Assembly: GCF_003054445.1 (NCBI RefSeq)
Contig: NC_042507.1
Span: 2,604,001-2,668,000 of the forward strand
Length of the DNA: 64,000 nt
Direction: 5' to 3'
Source: Pichia kudriavzevii
Taxonomy: Eukaryota > Ascomycota > Pichiomycetes > Pichiales > Pichiaceae
The position numbers and the translations under genes are program-made. The notes under the pieces are model-generated. The model saw nothing but the letters and a program-made list of their open reading frames with translations, did not search any database and was not told where the DNA came from. This document shows positions 11,508-24,000 of the stretch, in pieces. The number at the start of each line of letters is the position of its first letter. Position 1 is the first letter of the stretch.

Positions 11508-12995
11508 TCACACAAAAAACAGGTGATGGAATTCATCTATGAAGATTCTCTGAACGATACGTTATTACCGGAACGTTCCGAGTACTTTACAAATATATTC
11601 CAGTTGATCTTAGCCAACAAGCCGAACATCAGGCCTTTGTCACACTACATGAACGGTAGAATATCGAATGCAGTGTACGCAAACAGGCAAACGACCCCAT
11701 GCTTGACCGTCGACGAGTTGAGCAGCCATCTCATCCTGGAGGACAGTGACGTGCAGGCGTTACAGGACACCCACCACCGGTTTGTCCGCACGTTGTCCAG
11801 CATATACCCAAACGACATCTACGAGCCGGGCACACGGGGAATAGTGTATGTCGGTGGCAAGGAGTCCTCGTGGTCAATCATGCTATCCATCATGAACATC
11901 CGGGACAGCGGGTGTAACCTTCCTGTCGAGGTGTTGATACCTTCCTACCATGAATACAGCCTGGACATGTGCAAGAACGTATATCCCCGCTACAACGCAC
12001 GGTGCCTGTTCCTGCCGGGTTTGATCAGCGGCAAGGTGAGACACCGCAACAAGATACACAGGCACCAGTACAAGAGTGTGGCCTTGGCGCTGTCCAGTTT
12101 TGAGGAGGTGTTGCTGTTGGATGCAGACAACTATCTGCTGGACAACCCGGAGAAGCTGTTCTATTCGAAGCCGTTCCAGGAGAACGGGATGGTGACGTGG
12201 CCCGACCTGTGGAAACGGACCACACATCCAAGGTTCTACACAATCATCGGGAAGGAAATCACCACAGATACCGAGAGACGGGTCTATGGATACACCGAAT
12301 ACGGCCAGCGGTTTACCCAAGTGTGTGAGAAGGAGGAGGATGTACCGCTACACCAGCTGGAGGGCACCATGGCAGATCCAAGCAGTGACTCGAGCCAGTT
12401 GCTGATATCGAAGCGGGAGCACATTGGCACGATCATCTTGTCGATGTACTACAACACATATGGACCCGAGTACTACTACCCGATACTCTCGCAGGGCGCA
12501 TCGGGGCAGGGAGACAAGGAGACGTTTATTGCGGCAGCACATGCACTGGACAAGAAGTACTACACGGTGAAGAAGATGCCGGAGTTTGTGGGTAGTCTGG
12601 TGCAGGAGAAGTGGAGAGCCAACGCAATGGCCCAGTTTGATGCAACGGAGGACTACGAGATAGCAGAACGGTACCGGGACAGCACCGAGGAGGTGGCGGA
12701 GCAGCCAGCGGTGCTTCTTCTGCATGTCAAGAGCAGGGAACTACATCCGTGGAGAAAGTACCACGACGAACGGGTTCCTCACAAGGGGGACACGGGGAGA
12801 AGTCGTTTGTACGGAGACGAATTCCCCAACGTTGCCAAGTACGACTTTGAGTTGGAGACATGGCGAAACATGGAGAAGTTGCTATGCGAAGATAAAATAA
12901 GGTTCCATGTGTTTGAACGAGAGGAAGTCTCCACGGAGGAAGCGTGTCGAGAGGTCCTTGAACAAATCGCATATTTGGAAATGACAACAATGTAA
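10965..12995 (+). CDS. Alpha-mannosyltransferase, GT71 family (MNN2/MNN5 type), array gene 2, apparent chimera
   Basis: A 676-residue type II Golgi enzyme. Membrane anchor at about residues 14-34, coiled-coil stem at about 90-135, GT71 catalytic body from about residue 182 with the D386-A-D388 motif in EVLLLDADN and the WPDLWKRTTHP motif. The first 181 residues are identical to array gene 3 and unrelated to array gene 1; the C-terminal end (KGDTG, EREEVS, EMTTM) is identical to array gene 1 and differs from array gene 3. The gene thus joins the front of gene 3 to the back of gene 1, as expected for the middle product of unequal crossing-over within the shared body. The frame is intact, so it should be functional. 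The N-terminal part is A/T-rich while the body is GC-richer. Confidence 0.85.
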   Translation: MLHQHFEPQNSSKLLYFIFVAAAILCLTLLASIKSIYSSVSPDGKHLVVPHENNLGYANSHYFEEVKHITETEGKYYFQEIHDKDSKPLQTKQDEEFDSSIRDIKHAIEREEQKVHLLKHENNYLVEELNALEQIIDVVVEKLVSFTSNKSVDARNDLIQNLLANTSEEIQFGSIYGKEWKSHKKQVMEFIYEDSLNDTLLPERSEYFTNIFQLILANKPNIRPLSHYMNGRISNAVYANRQTTPCLTVDELSSHLILEDSDVQALQDTHHRFVRTLSSIYPNDIYEPGTRGIVYVGGKESSWSIMLSIMNIRDSGCNLPVEVLIPSYHEYSLDMCKNVYPRYNARCLFLPGLISGKVRHRNKIHRHQYKSVALALSSFEEVLLLDADNYLLDNPEKLFYSKPFQENGMVTWPDLWKRTTHPRFYTIIGKEITTDTERRVYGYTEYGQRFTQVCEKEEDVPLHQLEGTMADPSSDSSQLLISKREHIGTIILSMYYNTYGPEYYYPILSQGASGQGDKETFIAAAHALDKKYYTVKKMPEFVGSLVQEKWRANAMAQFDATEDYEIAERYRDSTEEVAEQPAVLLLHVKSRELHPWRKYHDERVPHKGDTGRSRLYGDEFPNVAKYDFELETWRNMEKLLCEDKIRFHVFEREEVSTEEACREVLEQIAYLEMTTM

Positions 12996-15900
12996 TAAGA
13001 AAGTGCTATGGATATCAATACAAGACAGTTGGTATGGCAAACTACAATTTTTAACCCTTTACCAGGGTCCCACTAAAAAAGACACCGAATATTTGTTGTC
13101 AGGATTATTTCAGGCAGTCCTTTATTACATGGTATTGCGTATAAACCAAACTTTTAAAACTAGAACTTGCAATATGCCTATATTTTTTTGAAGTTCCAGG
13201 AAAAATAAAAAAAAACAACCAATATAAATATTCGTAGATAAATCCCTAGGATTGGTCAGGTTAGGCTTTTACCAAAATTTATAAAAAGATGCTGAACTTT
13301 TTTTTCTTAGCTTTGATATTGTGTGCTACAATGGTTTTTAGTTTATCGTTTTTGCTTTGTAGGTTTTGCTTTATATTATTTCCCCCTTTCAGCTTTGATT
13401 GACTTGTTTGGTGGATAATCCGTCATGGTAAAAGCAATTTGGTGTTGTCTGGAAAACCAAACAAATTGTAGGTGGATTTGAACTACCGATAGCATCCCAG
13501 CAATTTCCATGATTGGGTTTTAATTTCATTTGCATGAGACAGCACTGTGGGTTTAAGTAAAACAAAGTCTCTATAAATCTTGCCGCATATTTAAAGAAGT
13601 TGTATTTTGGTACAAAATTGTAGGGGGTTAATTAGAAGCTTAAAACTGACGTATATAGTGGTTGTTAATTGGAATAATGGTGTCACTCTCGGCAACACTA
13701 TCAGTTATATTCAGATAGAAGAGACAGTAAAAGAATAATTGACGTGGATTTATTTGAGCTTTGTACAAGTTATGAAGCAAACGTGTTTCAATGTTTAACT
13801 GTTGAGGCCCTTGAAGGATTTATATCGAAATGTTTGCAGCGTGGTTACCTTTAGAATAATTCTTTTGTAGGTTGTTAAGCCATAACTGCTTTTTGCAGAA
13901 AGTTTCAAAGGTAAAAGAAAAGTTCCATAGAAACACACTGCTTTCAAGCTCAACATACTAAACAAAAATATTTGTATGAAAATGTTTCAAGATTGTCGAC
14001 TGTGACATGAAGTGACCACAATCACAATTAAAATGCACACTCTAGGTAATAAGTTTTGCAGAGTTCATTCAAGAAATATGATTGACTGGCAGCTAAATGT
14101 ATTACATCAATAGGTTGGAACACTTTCAGCATATACTTCAGAAACACTTACACTGTTGTACAACTTCGTGGAGCCAAGAAAATTCACATTGCCATTTACA
14201 GCAATTCCTCCATTCACGGGAAATCGCCAAGCACCACGAATCCAATTTCTTGAATGTCTTTCCATATAATGCTAAGCTTTTCTTTTCTCTTTCGGGTACC
14301 GCGGTGGAAGGCAAATTTTTTCTTAATGGCCGTTGTTGGATTTTATTACCGCACGCCCCCTCTGTTGAGAAGGGTTTAACTCCTTGCGCAACTGATGGAC
14401 AACATGATACTAAAACCTTATTTGGGAACATACAGAGATCTTCCAGATGATGCCAGAAAAGTACGCTTTGACGAGGATCTACATTTATTCTTCCGTACAT
14501 CGTATCATGTAAGGAATACACTGTAGGTTGTTCCGCTTGCATGCATCTAAACCAAACCACTAACAAAAGAGCGGACCAAAATAGACCGTGCAGTCATATA
14601 CCACTTATTGCTCCAGCTGTTCCGTGCTTTCGAGCTTTGTGTGAAGGTTGTGTATGAAATAAACGTACAATCGAAAAAGAGATTCAAAGGTATAGCTTGT
14701 TTCAGCAAAATATACGTCTAGTACTTAGAAACTTTACTACAGACAACAGATTCAAACTATTTTAGCAAGGATTTTCTATAGATTCTCACAAGGGTAAGAT
14801 ACATACAATTTTAAAGTTAAGCCTCATAACAGAACAAATGGAAGGGGAAAGGAGCAGTCAATTGCTCCTTTTTGAATACTCACCAAGTGTATATAGCCTT
14901 GTAGCAACTAAACCATTTAGACTAGCCTTTAATAGTGGTTCGATCATTGTACACTAAAAAATGAAAGCTATAGCTCCTAGTTTAGGATCCATATTGCGTC
15001 ATCAACATTTTACATAGGTTGGAGTCGATTTTTGCGTGTATGTTAATATGCGCATATCCATCTGCACCAATACGCATTTAGCAAATACTTTGAAATGAAC
15101 CCCTTTTAATCGGGATTTTGTTTTTTCTTGGAAACCCACCACACAATAAGGTAAGACAATTTTAAGTGCCTTTTTATCTATATACTATTATTATTCTCTG
15201 AAGCTGTTCGTTGGATATTTTTCAAATTTCATTTTGAAAGATTTCAATAGATACTTTTCATACCAGAGGGTGTAAATAAACTGATATTATATATTATATC
15301 GTTGGTTTATGGTTGACTGATGAAACCATCAAAAATTTTTTATCCAAAGAGGAAATGGAAGGATTGGGTATTGGTTTAATAGATATATATAGCTATTTCT
15401 TCATTTTTCTCCCGAAAAATCAAGAATTCTAGTCTATTTCAATTCCCAACAATATTAATCTGCAACTATATATTTGCTTTACAAAATGATTTGAATGGGG
15501 TAAAACAAAAATACAGAAAGAGTAGAAAGATACATACTGACAACAGATCCAGAAACCTAAAGTGTTATCCCTAGGAGCATCACCAGTGTATGCTATTGAG
15601 AGTGGAAACCAACGAGAAACAAGCTAAAAAAGTAGATCAGGATGTTCATTGGCGCCAAAAAGTTGAATCACAAACAAAAGCATTGAAAGTTTTCAAACTA
15701 ATTCTAGTTGAATGTACCCTGAGAAGGAAATACATGATGGCATTTTTTTTTAATTTGAGTTTTACTTGAGCTAAAAGTTTGGTTCAAACGATCATAGGTC
15801 AGTCCTAATGCATGGTGTTTAAGTTACAGATGTTATGTTTTTTTTTAGTTGTCCATAAACAAACTATGGAACCTAGTAAGCTACAAAATTCTAATAAAAA

Positions 15901-18900
15901 ATAAATTACAAACAGAAAAGATATACAGAAGAATATATTTTACCTAAATTTCCTCAATTGATAATTATTAATTTAACCATCAAAAGATTTTTCAAGAATT
16001 CACCATACACTTGGATTTAACAACAGGGGCAAAATTAAAACGAATGCTTTTATCAAGGATTTGTGTGTCTTTGGTAAATGCTGGGAGATACATAATATAT
16101 ATCGAATGTCTAACGGCGTGCTGAGAGAATCATCAAAAAAATGCCACAAGGTGACAGATACGAAAAACATTGGGAGCATGGTTTGTGAAAAATGAATAGT
16201 GCACACCGAAAAGTGATTTTTACAAACGAAAGCAAGCAATATATTCGAATGGTGAAAATAATACATGGAAAACGCTAAACAAATTTATGAAGGGAGTTTT
16301 TAATTTCAATGAATTTCAAATAAGTATAGCTGTATCGTAAATTATCATAAATCTTGGAAAAGCCAAATGAATACAATTTATACCAAATAAATCAAAAGAT
16401 CCAATAATTATGTGAATATCTAATGTTTTTTTGAAAAGCCACAAGGTACTTCTGAGGTTTTTTTAGGCCCATACTAAAAAGGAAGTTTATTATGGTTGTA
16501 TCAAAATTGTTGGTTATAATACAAAAAAAATATAGGTATTTAAAAAAATCAAACGATTTAAAACATCTTACTGCAGCATAAACTTGAACTTGAAAGACAC
16601 ATCCTGCAAACACACTAGACCATATTACACATCCTATTGATTCTACATTCTCACCTATAAAACCATATTGCACAGAAAATGATCAACAAAATGCCTATTT
16701 TTATTCAAGGTCTTGTCAGCACTCAAATTGTGACGCGTTATCATAGTCGTTTTTATTTGATTCAAATGTGTCTTGGAAACAGGATTCAACTAGTCTCCGC
16801 AATTGACTGGAACATTTAGAATCTTGGCTGCTTTTTGTGGTCCTTATTCAAATATCCCTGTAAACGATTTTTGTCCACTTAAGTTTTGTTTTGGCCTTTT
16901 CGGTCTTTGCTTACGTGACTTAAAAAGTGTTTTGCTTTCTATAACTAATACGTGGAAACAAAGTATTAGTAGTGGAGGACGTATAAACCATTTGCTCTTT
17001 TCAAGTTTTTAAAGAATGATAACCACTGCCAATCCTACCTAAGGTGTTTTTTTTCTTTCTTGCATCAAATGAAAAAGCGTATCCCTACGATCAAGCCAAT
17101 ATTCTCTTACTTTTTCCTTGCATCAAAACCGGAATCCACAATAAATATAGAAACAAAGACACTAAAATTGAACTGGGAATATGAATACACAAGAACAACG
17201 AAAAGCAACGGAGCAATCAGCATTGACTAATATACATTCAACATAGACTATCTAGTGCAGATAAGAAAACGTAGCTATGGACCGTTTACCAACGTAGCAA
17301 ATACGCTTAACCACCTGGAACGTATTCTTAATTCATCGTGGATGCGTATAAAGCTGACAAATTGGATATGGAGTTTGTTCGGGATACTTCCACTAATGCG
17401 TCTATAATGTAACTACTATTGTGATGTCGACAGAAACAACGTTTGTCACTACGTATAAACTCTAAGTACTAGCCCTATGATTATCAAGTTTCTTTCCAAT
17501 TGGTCTCAAGGATCCATCGCGTGTGGGACTGGAGTGTCAAACTAAGTTAATCCAATAGCTCCGCAATTATCTTCGCGACACCAACCATAATATTAAGTTT
17601 TTTCTGGTTGGAGGTATTGATTAATACCCGGTTTCCATCTTTGGAAGACATTTTGACCGGAGAAAGACCTTATAGCATACCACTAAAGTTTAATACCGGA
17701 GCAATTGTTTCATTTTACATGTACGTCCCGATTTGTATCCTGGTTAAGCTGTCTATGTGCATCAACTTTCGGCCTTTCTTTATATCCCCCCTCCCTAATG
17801 TAAGACATAAACCCTCATTAAACATGCATACGCAAGCCCATACTCGATACTTTCGTACCGGACATATCAAACCCGTTCATCAATTGAGCAATATTGCCAG
17901 GGATTTGCATCTCGGTTTAGACAAGAGTTCTCTTTTTGAATCAGAGTGGAGAGAATTGGACGGGGGACAGGAAATCGGTGTTTTAAATAGACAAAGTGTG
18001 TACATATTCAAAGAGTACGTCCTTCTACTCCTGGAAGGACGCAAAACGCCGAAGGAAATGAATTCACATACAAAATTCCATTACAAGTACGTTTTTACTA
18101 GGACGTAAATGAACCACAGTACAAAGGGAAACGCACCTTTTAGGCCAATACCATTCATGTGTTTATGCAATGGTAATTTATAAGCAATCGAAGTTAGGCG
18201 ATTGTTCTTCGGGGTGCAAGAAGTTTTTATGTCCTGGAAAGAAAAAGCATGAACAAACTTTCAACCTTCACACATCAATCTTGCGTCAATAGTTGTCCAT
18301 CCATGTAGGAAAATCTCCAGCGTATGCAAAAAAAAAAAAAACATCTGTTTTAGCGATGCTTTGTTTCAATATCCCTGTGTTAGGAATCTTTGATGTAAAT
18401 ACACTTGTTTTTCGGTCGAACAAATGTCTAGAAGCACGGATGCCAATCAATTCGCTTCTAATACTCAGAGCAGTAACTTGACTACATTTGTTACAGTATA
18501 TAATAAAATGCGTCTTTTTACTATCACTCAGTAAATATCATTTTTCTGTTTAACTTCTACCATTTTTGTTGGAAAGATCTCGATTCTACCCAAAGCTATG
18601 CTTCATCAACATTTTGAACCGCAGAACTCATCAAAGCTTTTATATTTTATATTTGTTGCTGCGGCAATATTATGCCTCACCTTATTGGCTTCAATAAAAT
18701 CAATTTACTCTTCTGTTTCTCCTGATGGAAAGCATCTTGTGGTACCACACGAAAATAACCTAGGATATGCAAATTCACATTACTTTGAAGAGGTCAAACA
18801 TATCACAGAAACTGAAGGAAAATATTATTTTCAAGAGATACATGACAAGGATTCAAAACCTTTGCAAACAAAACAAGATGAAGAATTTGATAGTAGCATT

Positions 18901-19140
18901 CGGGACATCAAACACGCAATCGAAAGGGAAGAACAAAAAGTTCACCTGCTAAAACACGAAAACAATTACCTAGTAGAAGAATTGAATGCTCTTGAGCAGA
19001 TTATCGATGTAGTCGTGGAGAAATTGGTGAGCTTCACTTCAAATAAAAGCGTAGACGCTAGAAATGACCTTATTCAAAACCTACTTGCTAACACCAGTGA
19101 GGAGATCCAATTTGGCTCAATATATGGAAAAGAATGGAAA
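11508..19140 (+). repeat. Tandem duplication unit 2 (7633 bp)
   Basis: This is the second copy of the unit that begins at 3874. The only difference I found between the two is a homopolymer: 15 A at 10694-10708 against 14 A at 18328-18341, which accounts for the one-base length difference. Such identity across 5.6 kb of apparently non-coding DNA means a very recent duplication, ongoing homogenisation, or an assembly artefact. Confidence 0.93.
12996..18597. other. 5.6-kb spacer, second copy; no recognisable gene
   Basis: It has the same content as the first spacer, including the unassigned frame (first ATG at 17719, end 18108). One A is missing from the run at 18328-18341. It ends in the promoter of array gene 3, which is therefore the same as that of array gene 2, so the two genes should be expressed alike. 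Confidence 0.6.
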
Positions 19141-20628
19141 TCACACAAAAAACAGGTGATGGAATTCATCTATGAAGATTCTCTGAACGATACGTTATTA
19201 CCGGAACGTTCCGAGTACTTTACAAATATATTCCAGTTGATCTTAGCCAACAAGCCGAACATCAGGCCTTTGTCACACTACATGAACGGTAGAATATCGA
19301 ATGCAGTGTACGCAAACAGGCAAACGACCCCATGCTTGACCGTCGACGAGTTGAGCAGCCATCTCATCCTGGAGGACAGTGACGTGCAGGCGTTACAGGA
19401 CACCCACCACCGGTTTGTCCGCACGTTGTCCAGCATATACCCAAACGACATCTACGAGCCGGGCACACGGGGAATAGTGTATGTCGGTGGCAAGGAGTCC
19501 TCGTGGTCAATCATGCTATCCATCATGAACATCCGGGACAGCGGGTGTAACCTTCCTGTCGAGGTGTTGATACCTTCCTACCATGAATACAGCCTGGACA
19601 TGTGCAAGAACGTATATCCCCGCTACAACGCACGGTGCCTGTTCCTGCCGGGTTTGATCAGCGGCAAGGTGAGACACCGCAACAAGATACACAGGCACCA
19701 GTACAAGAGTGTGGCCTTGGCGCTGTCCAGTTTTGAGGAGGTGTTGCTGTTGGATGCAGACAACTATCTGCTGGACAACCCGGAGAAGCTGTTCTATTCG
19801 AAGCCGTTCCAGGAGAACGGGATGGTGACGTGGCCCGACCTGTGGAAACGGACCACACATCCAAGGTTCTACACAATCATCGGGAAGGAAATCACCACAG
19901 ATACCGAGAGACGGGTCTATGGATACACCGAATACGGCCAGCGGTTTACCCAAGTGTGTGAGAAGGAGGAGGATGTACCGCTACACCAGCTGGAGGGCAC
20001 CATGGCAGATCCAAGCAGTGACTCGAGCCAGTTGCTGATATCGAAGCGGGAGCACATTGGCACGATCATCTTGTCGATGTACTACAACACATATGGACCC
20101 GAGTACTACTACCCGATACTCTCGCAGGGCGCATCGGGGCAGGGAGACAAGGAGACGTTTATTGCGGCAGCACATGCACTGGACAAGAAGTACTACACGG
20201 TGAAGAAGATGCCGGAGTTTGTGGGTAGTCTGGTGCAGGAGAAGTGGAGAGCCAACGCAATGGCCCAGTTTGATGCAACGGAGGACTACGAGATAGCAGA
20301 ACGGTACCGGGACAGCACCGAGGAGGTGGCGGAGCAGCCAGCGGTGCTTCTTCTGCATGTCAAGAGCAGGGAACTACATCCGTGGAGAAAGTACCACGAC
20401 GAACGGGTTCCTCACAAGGGGGTCACGGGGAGAAGTCGTTTGTACGGAGACGAATTCCCCAACGTTGCCAAGTACGACTTTGAGTTGGAGACATGGCGAA
20501 ACATGGAGAAGTTGCTATGCGAAGATAAAATAAGGTTCCATGTGTTTGAACGAGAGGGAGTCTCCACGGAGGAAGCGTGTCGAGAGGTCCTTGAACAAAT
20601 CGCATATTTGGAAAGCAACAGTATGTGA
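18598..20628 (+). CDS. Alpha-mannosyltransferase, GT71 family (MNN2/MNN5 type), array gene 3
   Basis: A 676-residue enzyme, identical to array gene 2 in its anchor, stem and most of the catalytic body (D386-A-D388; WPDLWKRTTHP). It differs only near the C-terminus: KGVTG instead of KGDTG, EREGVS instead of EREEVS, and the last residues ESNSM instead of EMTTM. Sequence similarity to the other copies ends at base 20614, and the 3' flank is unrelated, so this is the right-hand end of the array and probably the ancestral downstream gene. The Asp-to-Val and Glu-to-Gly changes lie outside the motifs I can identify, so activity is likely kept. Substrate linkage (alpha-1,2 rather than alpha-1,3) is inferred from family motifs. 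Confidence 0.85.
   Translation: MLHQHFEPQNSSKLLYFIFVAAAILCLTLLASIKSIYSSVSPDGKHLVVPHENNLGYANSHYFEEVKHITETEGKYYFQEIHDKDSKPLQTKQDEEFDSSIRDIKHAIEREEQKVHLLKHENNYLVEELNALEQIIDVVVEKLVSFTSNKSVDARNDLIQNLLANTSEEIQFGSIYGKEWKSHKKQVMEFIYEDSLNDTLLPERSEYFTNIFQLILANKPNIRPLSHYMNGRISNAVYANRQTTPCLTVDELSSHLILEDSDVQALQDTHHRFVRTLSSIYPNDIYEPGTRGIVYVGGKESSWSIMLSIMNIRDSGCNLPVEVLIPSYHEYSLDMCKNVYPRYNARCLFLPGLISGKVRHRNKIHRHQYKSVALALSSFEEVLLLDADNYLLDNPEKLFYSKPFQENGMVTWPDLWKRTTHPRFYTIIGKEITTDTERRVYGYTEYGQRFTQVCEKEEDVPLHQLEGTMADPSSDSSQLLISKREHIGTIILSMYYNTYGPEYYYPILSQGASGQGDKETFIAAAHALDKKYYTVKKMPEFVGSLVQEKWRANAMAQFDATEDYEIAERYRDSTEEVAEQPAVLLLHVKSRELHPWRKYHDERVPHKGVTGRSRLYGDEFPNVAKYDFELETWRNMEKLLCEDKIRFHVFEREGVSTEEACREVLEQIAYLESNSM
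19141..20614 (+). repeat. Partial third copy of the tandem unit
   Basis: This is the catalytic-body part of the unit again, as the 3' portion of array gene 3. It carries two substitutions relative to the other copies (GAC to GTC and GAA to GGA, within the last 200 bases) and identity stops at 20614, eight residues' worth of sequence before the stop codon region diverges. Confidence 0.9.
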
Positions 20629-21050
20629 AAGTTATGTACCATTTCATCCTATTTACTTTGCTTCACACACTGAAATGTAGAAACTATTCCCAGAGTGTCA
20701 GTATCAAAATGGGTAAGAAAAAAACTAGAAATTCAAATACCGACATTTTCCCTTCCACTTCAACGACTTTCCCAAAACAGCAAGTGCGCGACGGCACGTG
20801 ACTTTGCTTTACAGGGAACTGCGTTTCAATTGTGGCGTTTTTTTGACTTAATTTTCGTTGCTGCTTCTCGGGGTTCATAATAGAGACGATTGTTTCAATT
20901 GTAGCCTGTTTCGTTGGTGGATCCAATGAGTCGGGGTTAGGATAGCCATTGTACTGTGTAGATGGTATAAGTATATTTCAGAGTGCAACTTTTCGTTTTA
21001 CTAGGATAACTTTCTTTCACTCTTGTATTTTCGCCAGTACCAAGTGAACC
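20629..21050 (+). promoter_or_regulatory. MET5 promoter with Cbf1 site
   Basis: CACGTGAC at 20795-20802 reads GTCACGTG on the other strand, the exact RTCACRTG Cbf1 site that recruits Met4 at sulfur genes. A Met31/32-like core, TTGTGGCG, follows at about 20830 (consensus CTGTGGC, one mismatch). Both lie about 220-260 bases before the ATG, the usual arrangement in MET promoters. The Cbf1 match is seen directly; regulation is inferred from S. cerevisiae. Confidence 0.7.
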
Positions 21051-24000
21051 ATGGCTCAACCACAAGAACAGGCGATTGCCAGTATTGCTGCAATCTTATC
21101 GCAAGTATCTGGTTATAAGTCATACATTGTCGATCCATCTTTCGATATTGCAGACAAAGGCACTGAAAAATTATCATCGAACGATACTCTTACATTCGTT
21201 GATGATGACCTATCAATTATTACCAACTATAGCTCCAAGAAACTGATCCAATCTCTTCCTCTGTTGGCAAAGAAGGAATCTTCGAAAATATACAACCTAA
21301 ATGTGAAAATTTCAAATGATGATTTTTCAGCTGTGGCTGCGGTGAAAGATTTGGGATTTGACGTTCTCATTTCCACCCATATAAGAGAAACCATTGATTT
21401 CACCATCCTTGCTTCTTTGCTAAGTAAAACATCCAAAAGATCAACCATCCATTTCTATGTTGAATCATCCGAATCTTACGATATCACTTACTATACTCTC
21501 TCCAACATCAAAAAGGCGTATGATTCATTTGAATCTACCGAATTGCATGATTGTTTTGATACATTGAAATCCATTGTTGGTATCCAATACTCGGAATTCG
21601 ATTTAATTCATACTGCTCCTAACACCAAGAACTTGGTAATTCTTTTAGGTAACCCAGCACAGTTTGCAATTAACTCCAACTTCAAGGCTAACAACTCTTT
21701 GATTTCCGTCAAGGTCTACAGACCTTTCAAGCTGCAAAAACTTGAGTCTCTAATCAAGTCTATTAGGTTTGAGAAATTGATCATTCTTGAACAATCCTCA
21801 ATCAATTTACAGTTTCAAACCTTATTCTTGGATTTAATTGAACTCTTGCCAGCTTTATCAACATCCAACATTGAAGTCCTGCCATTGCAATTACTGAAAG
21901 TAGATTCTGATAACGTTGAACAGGTTGTTATTTCAATCAACAACTTATCTTCTTCTTCTAGCTCCCCTATCTTGGGTAAATCATTCAATGATCACTCTGG
22001 TGCTTCTCTTGAAAAGTTTGCAAAGTCCTCGGATGGTGCCTACTTGAACATTTTGAGAGAAACTACGGATGAAAAATTCCTCAATATTTTGAACGATTTT
22101 CAAGTTAATCCGTCTCCAGACTATTCATTGGGTAAATTTTTATCCCAAGAAGAACATTTACAAAAGTTAATCACGTTAGTTGAATCCAATCTTTCATCTT
22201 TTACTGGTGACCTAAACGATGAGTTGGCTAATTGGTTGATCAAGGCAAGGGATACTTCTGATGTTTACGATGGTAGCAAGATTGTTCAACTTCTAGAGGC
22301 TAACAGTTCACCGATTGCTGTGCAACTATTGGAATTGAAGAAATACTTCACCTTAACACACAATTGGATTATTGGCTCCGATAACTGGTCTTATGATGTT
22401 GGATTTTCTGCATTCCACACTATATTGAAATCTAATAATAAGAGACTCAAATTGCTAATCATTGACTCTGATTCTTCCGTCAATGTTAAACAAGGTAAGA
22501 AAAACTTGGGTTTGTTTGCTATGAATTACAAAAATGCGTATGTTGCATCGATTGCAATTTATTCGTTATACACACAAGCGCTAACTTCATTTATTGAGGC
22601 AAACCAGTACTCCAAAGGTCCTGCAATTGTTCTAGCATATTTACCAAAATCAAACAGTCATTTGGAAATGTTGAAAGAAACGAAAAAGTCTGTTGATACT
22701 GGTTATTGGCCTTTGTATAGATTCAACCCAACTATTGAAGGTGAAGATTCGTTCAAGTTAGACTCCTCTTTTATTAAGAGAGAATTGCAGGATTTCCTAG
22801 ATAGGGAGAACAAGTTGTCATTACTGGTTTCCAAGAATTCCAAATTAGATTATAACTTGAAATCTTACAACAAGAGAGTTAACGATGATGTCAATGAGAA
22901 TTCCAAAAACGCATTCCAAGGTTTACTGGAAAAACTATCTGGCGCTCCGTTAACCATTGCATATGCTTCCGATGGAGGAAATGCTTCTGGTCTGGCTAAC
23001 AAATTAAATAGAAGAGCAATTAATAAAGGTTTGAAGGTCAAACTCTTACCAATGGATGACTTATCGATGGAAGACCTATCATTAGAAACCAATGTTGCTT
23101 TGATCAGTTCAACCTCAGGTCAAGGTGAATTCCCTAATGGTGGTAAAACTTTTTGGGAAAATTTGAAAAACTCAACTTTAGATTTGGCTAATGTGAACTT
23201 CGCCGTTTTCGGTCTAGGTGATTCGAAGTACTGGCCTAGAGCTGAAGATGCTCATTACTTTAATAAACCTGTTAAGGACTTGACCAAAAAACTTGAATTG
23301 TTAGGTGCTAAATTTTTGTGTGATTTAGGCTTAGGTGATGATCAAGCTGACGATGGTTATAATACTGCGTACAATGATTGGGAACCAAGGCTCTGGGAAG
23401 CTCTTGGTGTTTCGGCAGAAAATGCTGACGAACCAGCGCCAATTACCAATGAGGATATTAAGATTAACTCTAATTTCCTAAGGGGTACTATTGCAGAAGG
23501 TTTACTTGATGACTCAACAGGTGCTATTTCCTCATCCGACCAACAATTAACCAAATTCCATGGTATTTACATGCAAGATGATAGAGACATTAGAGAGGAA
23601 AGAAAGAAAGAGGGTCTGGAGCCTGCTTATTCCTTTATGGTTAGAGTCAGATTACCAGGTGGTGTTTCTACTCCTGAACAATGGTTGAAGATTGACGAAT
23701 TGGCCGATACCAACGGTAACCATACTTTCAAAATCACCACCAGAGCAACTTACCAGTTACATGGTGTTATTAAGAAGGACTTGAAGGATACCATCAGAAA
23801 GATCAATACTACTGCAATGGATACTCTAGGTGCATGTGGTGATGTTAATAGAAATGTTATGATATCCGCTTTACCAACAAACAGAAAGTTACATTCCCAA
23901 ATGGAGCATACTTCCAAGGTCATCTCTGCAAGACTATTACCATCCACTACTGCGTATCATGAAATTTGGCTAACCGATTTGGGAGAAGTTGCAAGAGGTA

